Positions 30,953 to 33,106 of a stretch of 33,106 nt of DNA are shown here, piece after piece. The first letter of the stretch is position 1; the number at the start of each line of letters is the position of its first letter. Made by a program: the position numbers and the translations under genes. The DNA is from Sneathiellales bacterium. GTDB taxonomy: Bacteria; Pseudomonadota; Alphaproteobacteria; Sneathiellales; Sneathiellaceae. The notes beneath the pieces are model-generated. The model had not been told where the DNA came from, ran no database searches, and saw nothing but the letters and a program-made list of their open reading frames with translations. The stretch is taken from contig JAKSCD010000216.1 of NCBI GenBank assembly GCA_022360775.1, positions 1-33,106 on the forward strand, given 5' to 3'.

Positions 30953-33106
30953 ATGCAACCGATCATCAATGAGTTCGTATTTAATCATACGGGCTCGGAT
31001 ACGAACGAATTCGTCGAGATCATGGGCGATGCGAATACTGACCTTTCGAACTTCTGGATCTTGCAGATTGAGGGGGATTCCAATTCAACAACAGGGCGTA
31101 TCGTTTCTGCTGTACAGGTTGGAACAACTGACGCAAATGGTTATTTTGCAACGAATTTTTCCAACAGTGTCTACCAGAATGGAACTTCCAGCCTGCTTTT
31201 GGTTGAAGATTTCACCGGTGCAGTAGATGACGATATTGATATCGATAATGACGGATCAATCGATAATGCCCCCTGGACAATTGTTGTTGACAGTGTTGCT
31301 GTGAATGATGGCGGGGCAAGTGATATCACTTATTCCTCTACAGTTTTGTCCGGTGGCTTTGATGGTGTCAGCTTCACACCGGGCGGGGCGTCCCGAATTC
31401 CGGATGGTACAGATACAGATAGTGCCTCCGACTGGGTTCGTAACGATTTCGATCTTGCCGGCATTCAAGGGGATGGCAGCACACTTGATGATGGAGAAGC
31501 GCTTAATACGCCGGGTGCAGAAAATGCAACGGACTCAAATGGTGGCGGTAACAATGGCGGTGGTAACAATGGCGGCGGAAATACTGTTCCATTTGTTCCC
31601 ATTTACGATATTCAGGGGGCCTCTCACACGTCATCTTTCGAAGGAATGCAGGTTCGTACCTCAGGTGTCGTTACCGCAGTAGACAGCAACGGTTTCTATA
31701 TTCAGGATGTTGTCGGTGACGGCGACATTGCCACTTCTGACGGCATTTTCGTCTTTACCGGCAGCGCACCTGAAGTTTCTGTTGGAGACGGGATTAACAT
31801 AACCGGTGATGTTTCTGAATATCGTCCGGGCAACCGCTCAAATGATCTGACTGTAACGCAAATTTCAGCAACAGAAGTAATTGTTACGGCTTCAGACCTG
31901 CCTGTTCCGGAAGCCGTTATTCTTGGGACTGGTGGACGTATGGCGCCAACGGAAAATGTTGAAGATGACGCTTTCGGTTCATTCGATCCTGAAACTGACG
32001 GTATCGATTTTTATGAAAGCCTTGAAGGCATGCGGGTAACAATCGAGGATGCGCAGGTTACCGGTGCAACAAATCGTTTTGGCGAAACCTGGGCGGTTTC
32101 GAACCAGGGGGCCAATGCAACCGGAATGAATGATCGCGGCGGGATCCAGCTGACAGAAGGGGACAACAATCCCGAGAAAGCCCAGATCCAGTTCGATAGC
32201 GGTATTCTGGATTATGCACCGGGTCTCAATGTCGGTGACCAGCTTGGCGATGTAACAGGGGTTGTCGGATACAGTTACGGTAATTTCGAAGTCAAACCAA
32301 CTGAAGAATTTGACGTAACACCAGGCGGGTTGGAACGTGAAACCACCGATCTTTCCGGGAATGATGATCAGCTGACAATTGCCAGCTACAATGTATTCAA
32401 TCTGGATCCGGATGATACAGATGGCAGCTCAGATGTAGCAAATGGCCAGTTCGATATCCTGGCGCAGCAGATTGTCAATAACCTGGCCTCTCCGGATGTT
32501 CTTGCATTACAGGAAATCCAGGATAACAGCGGATCAAATGATGATGGAACTCTTTCCGCCGATCAGACCTTGCAGATGCTGGTGGATGCAATCGCGGCAG
32601 CCGGCGGACCGCAGTACGAATTTGTAACTGTTGATCCTGAGTTTGATGGCCAGCAGGGGGGACAGCCGGGCGGCAATATTCGCAATGCCTACCTCTATAA
32701 CGCGGATCGTGTTGATCTTGTTGAAGATTCAGTTCAAGCATTAACCGAAGAAGTTCTTGATGCCGCTGGGGTGACTGACCCAACAGCCTTTGCCGGTTCT
32801 CGTATTCCGCTTTATGCAGAATGGGAATTTAATGGCAATCTTGTCAGCACAATTAACAACCACTTCTCTTCCAAATTTGGCTCAACACCTGTTTACGGTG
32901 ATACACAGCCGTTCATTGATGCGGGCGTGGAAGAACGCAAGGCACAATCTCTTGCTATCAATGAGTTCGTGAAAAGCCTGGGGGATGAGGTTGCGGAACC
33001 CAATGTCGTTGTTCTGGGTGATCTCAATGACTTCGAGTTTGCAGCGCCGCAAGCACTGCTTGAAAGTGGCGGTGATGACAGTCAGGAACTGTTTGACATG
33101 GTTAAA
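30953..33106 (+). CDS. Large extracellular nuclease (lamin-tail + EEP), 3'-truncated
   Basis: Open for 718 codons from ATG 30953 (CGGAGAG seven bases before) to the window end, so it is missing from the ORF track. Domains: lamin-tail-like domain about 1-150 (INEFVFNHTGSDTNEFVEI), a Gly/Asn linker (NGGGNNGGGNNGGG), an OB-like DNA-binding region about 220-450 (SGVVTAVDSNGFYIQD), and an endonuclease/exonuclease/phosphatase domain from about 480: IASYNVFNL, LALQEIQDN (metal Glu), NNHFSSKFG, VVVLGDLNDFEF. This is the ExeM/NucH-type extracellular nuclease layout. There is no signal peptide at the start, so type I secretion with C-terminal calcium-binding repeats is likely but would be outside the window. 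Role: extracellular DNA degradation for phosphate or biofilm turnover, by family. Confidence 0.88.
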   Translation, partial: MQPIINEFVFNHTGSDTNEFVEIMGDANTDLSNFWILQIEGDSNSTTGRIVSAVQVGTTDANGYFATNFSNSVYQNGTSSLLLVEDFTGAVDDDIDIDNDGSIDNAPWTIVVDSVAVNDGGASDITYSSTVLSGGFDGVSFTPGGASRIPDGTDTDSASDWVRNDFDLAGIQGDGSTLDDGEALNTPGAENATDSNGGGNNGGGNNGGGNTVPFVPIYDIQGASHTSSFEGMQVRTSGVVTAVDSNGFYIQDVVGDGDIATSDGIFVFTGSAPEVSVGDGINITGDVSEYRPGNRSNDLTVTQISATEVIVTASDLPVPEAVILGTGGRMAPTENVEDDAFGSFDPETDGIDFYESLEGMRVTIEDAQVTGATNRFGETWAVSNQGANATGMNDRGGIQLTEGDNNPEKAQIQFDSGILDYAPGLNVGDQLGDVTGVVGYSYGNFEVKPTEEFDVTPGGLERETTDLSGNDDQLTIASYNVFNLDPDDTDGSSDVANGQFDILAQQIVNNLASPDVLALQEIQDNSGSNDDGTLSADQTLQMLVDAIAAAGGPQYEFVTVDPEFDGQQGGQPGGNIRNAYLYNADRVDLVEDSVQALTEEVLDAAGVTDPTAFAGSRIPLYAEWEFNGNLVSTINNHFSSKFGSTPVYGDTQPFIDAGVEERKAQSLAINEFVKSLGDEVAEPNVVVLGDLNDFEFAAPQALLESGGDDSQELFDMVK

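Noticed and set aside
30894-31226. 110-aa ORF overlapping the nuclease start, plus 31305-31682 and 32442-32972 plus-strand ORFs
   Set aside because: All are out-of-frame shadows of the long nuclease frame that runs to the window end.

Overview
The window reads as a chromosomal segment of an alphaproteobacterium of roughly 50% GC, probably free-living, motile and marine or environmental. The strongest clues are a CckA hybrid kinase directly behind flhB, a stand-alone FlhB C-terminal-domain protein (FlhX/YlqH type), several TetR regulators, and a secreted lamin-tail nuclease. I cannot fix the genus; a Sneathiella- or Rhodospirillales-like bacterium would fit. I see no rRNA, tRNA, CRISPR array, insertion sequence or prophage.

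Layout. Bases 1-5.1 kb: the 3' end of a TetR regulator, a dCache methyl-accepting chemotaxis protein (minus strand), a translationally coupled pair (unknown 180-aa protein plus an HTTM-type membrane protein), and a TauD/TfdA dioxygenase with an 18-bp palindrome upstream. Bases 5.1-11.4 kb: small regulator/enzyme units. These are a VOC protein divergent from an HxlR regulator, an SDR plus 2-hydroxychromene-2-carboxylate-isomerase-like operon divergent from a TetR gene that is followed by a DUF6544/6920-like protein, and a TetR regulator divergent from a nitronate monooxygenase with two identical operator-like repeats between them. Bases 11.4-15.2 kb, minus strand: an orphan FlgC-like rod protein and a LysE exporter. 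Further upstream lies a flagellar operon read as flhX-like, 99-aa coiled-coil protein, fliO, fliP, and then a signal-peptide-bearing EndoU nuclease overlapping a small acidic AT-rich ORF that looks like its immunity partner. Bases 15.3-17.3 kb: a fatty acid desaturase, a 428-bp gap with a structured leader, and a DJ-1/PfpI-like protein lacking the nucleophile cysteine. Bases 17.5-23.3 kb, plus strand: flgB-flgC-fliE-fliQ-fliR-flhB-cckA, tightly packed. Bases 23.3-27.3 kb: a TetR regulator, a secreted YHS protein, then a bufferin-type RiPP operon: DUF2282 precursor (bufA), MNIO enzyme (bufB), DUF2063 partner (bufC) and DoxX protein. An intrinsic terminator separates precursor from enzymes. Bases 27.5-33.1 kb: two tandem secreted proteins of unknown function that appear paralogous (the second gains a CARDB-like domain), and the start of a large secreted nuclease that runs off the window.

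How the parts work together. FliO/P/Q/R/FlhB form the flagellar export gate, FlgB/FlgC/FliE the proximal rod, and CckA is the upstream kinase that in this class feeds the CtrA pathway controlling flagellar genes. The buf operon should make and modify a copper-binding periplasmic peptide. The most unusual items are the EndoU/immunity-like pair inside the fliOP operon, the bufferin operon with its internal terminator, the tandem unknown secreted proteins, and the structured leader before the DJ-1-like gene. All gene calls rest on reading the translations; no database search was possible.
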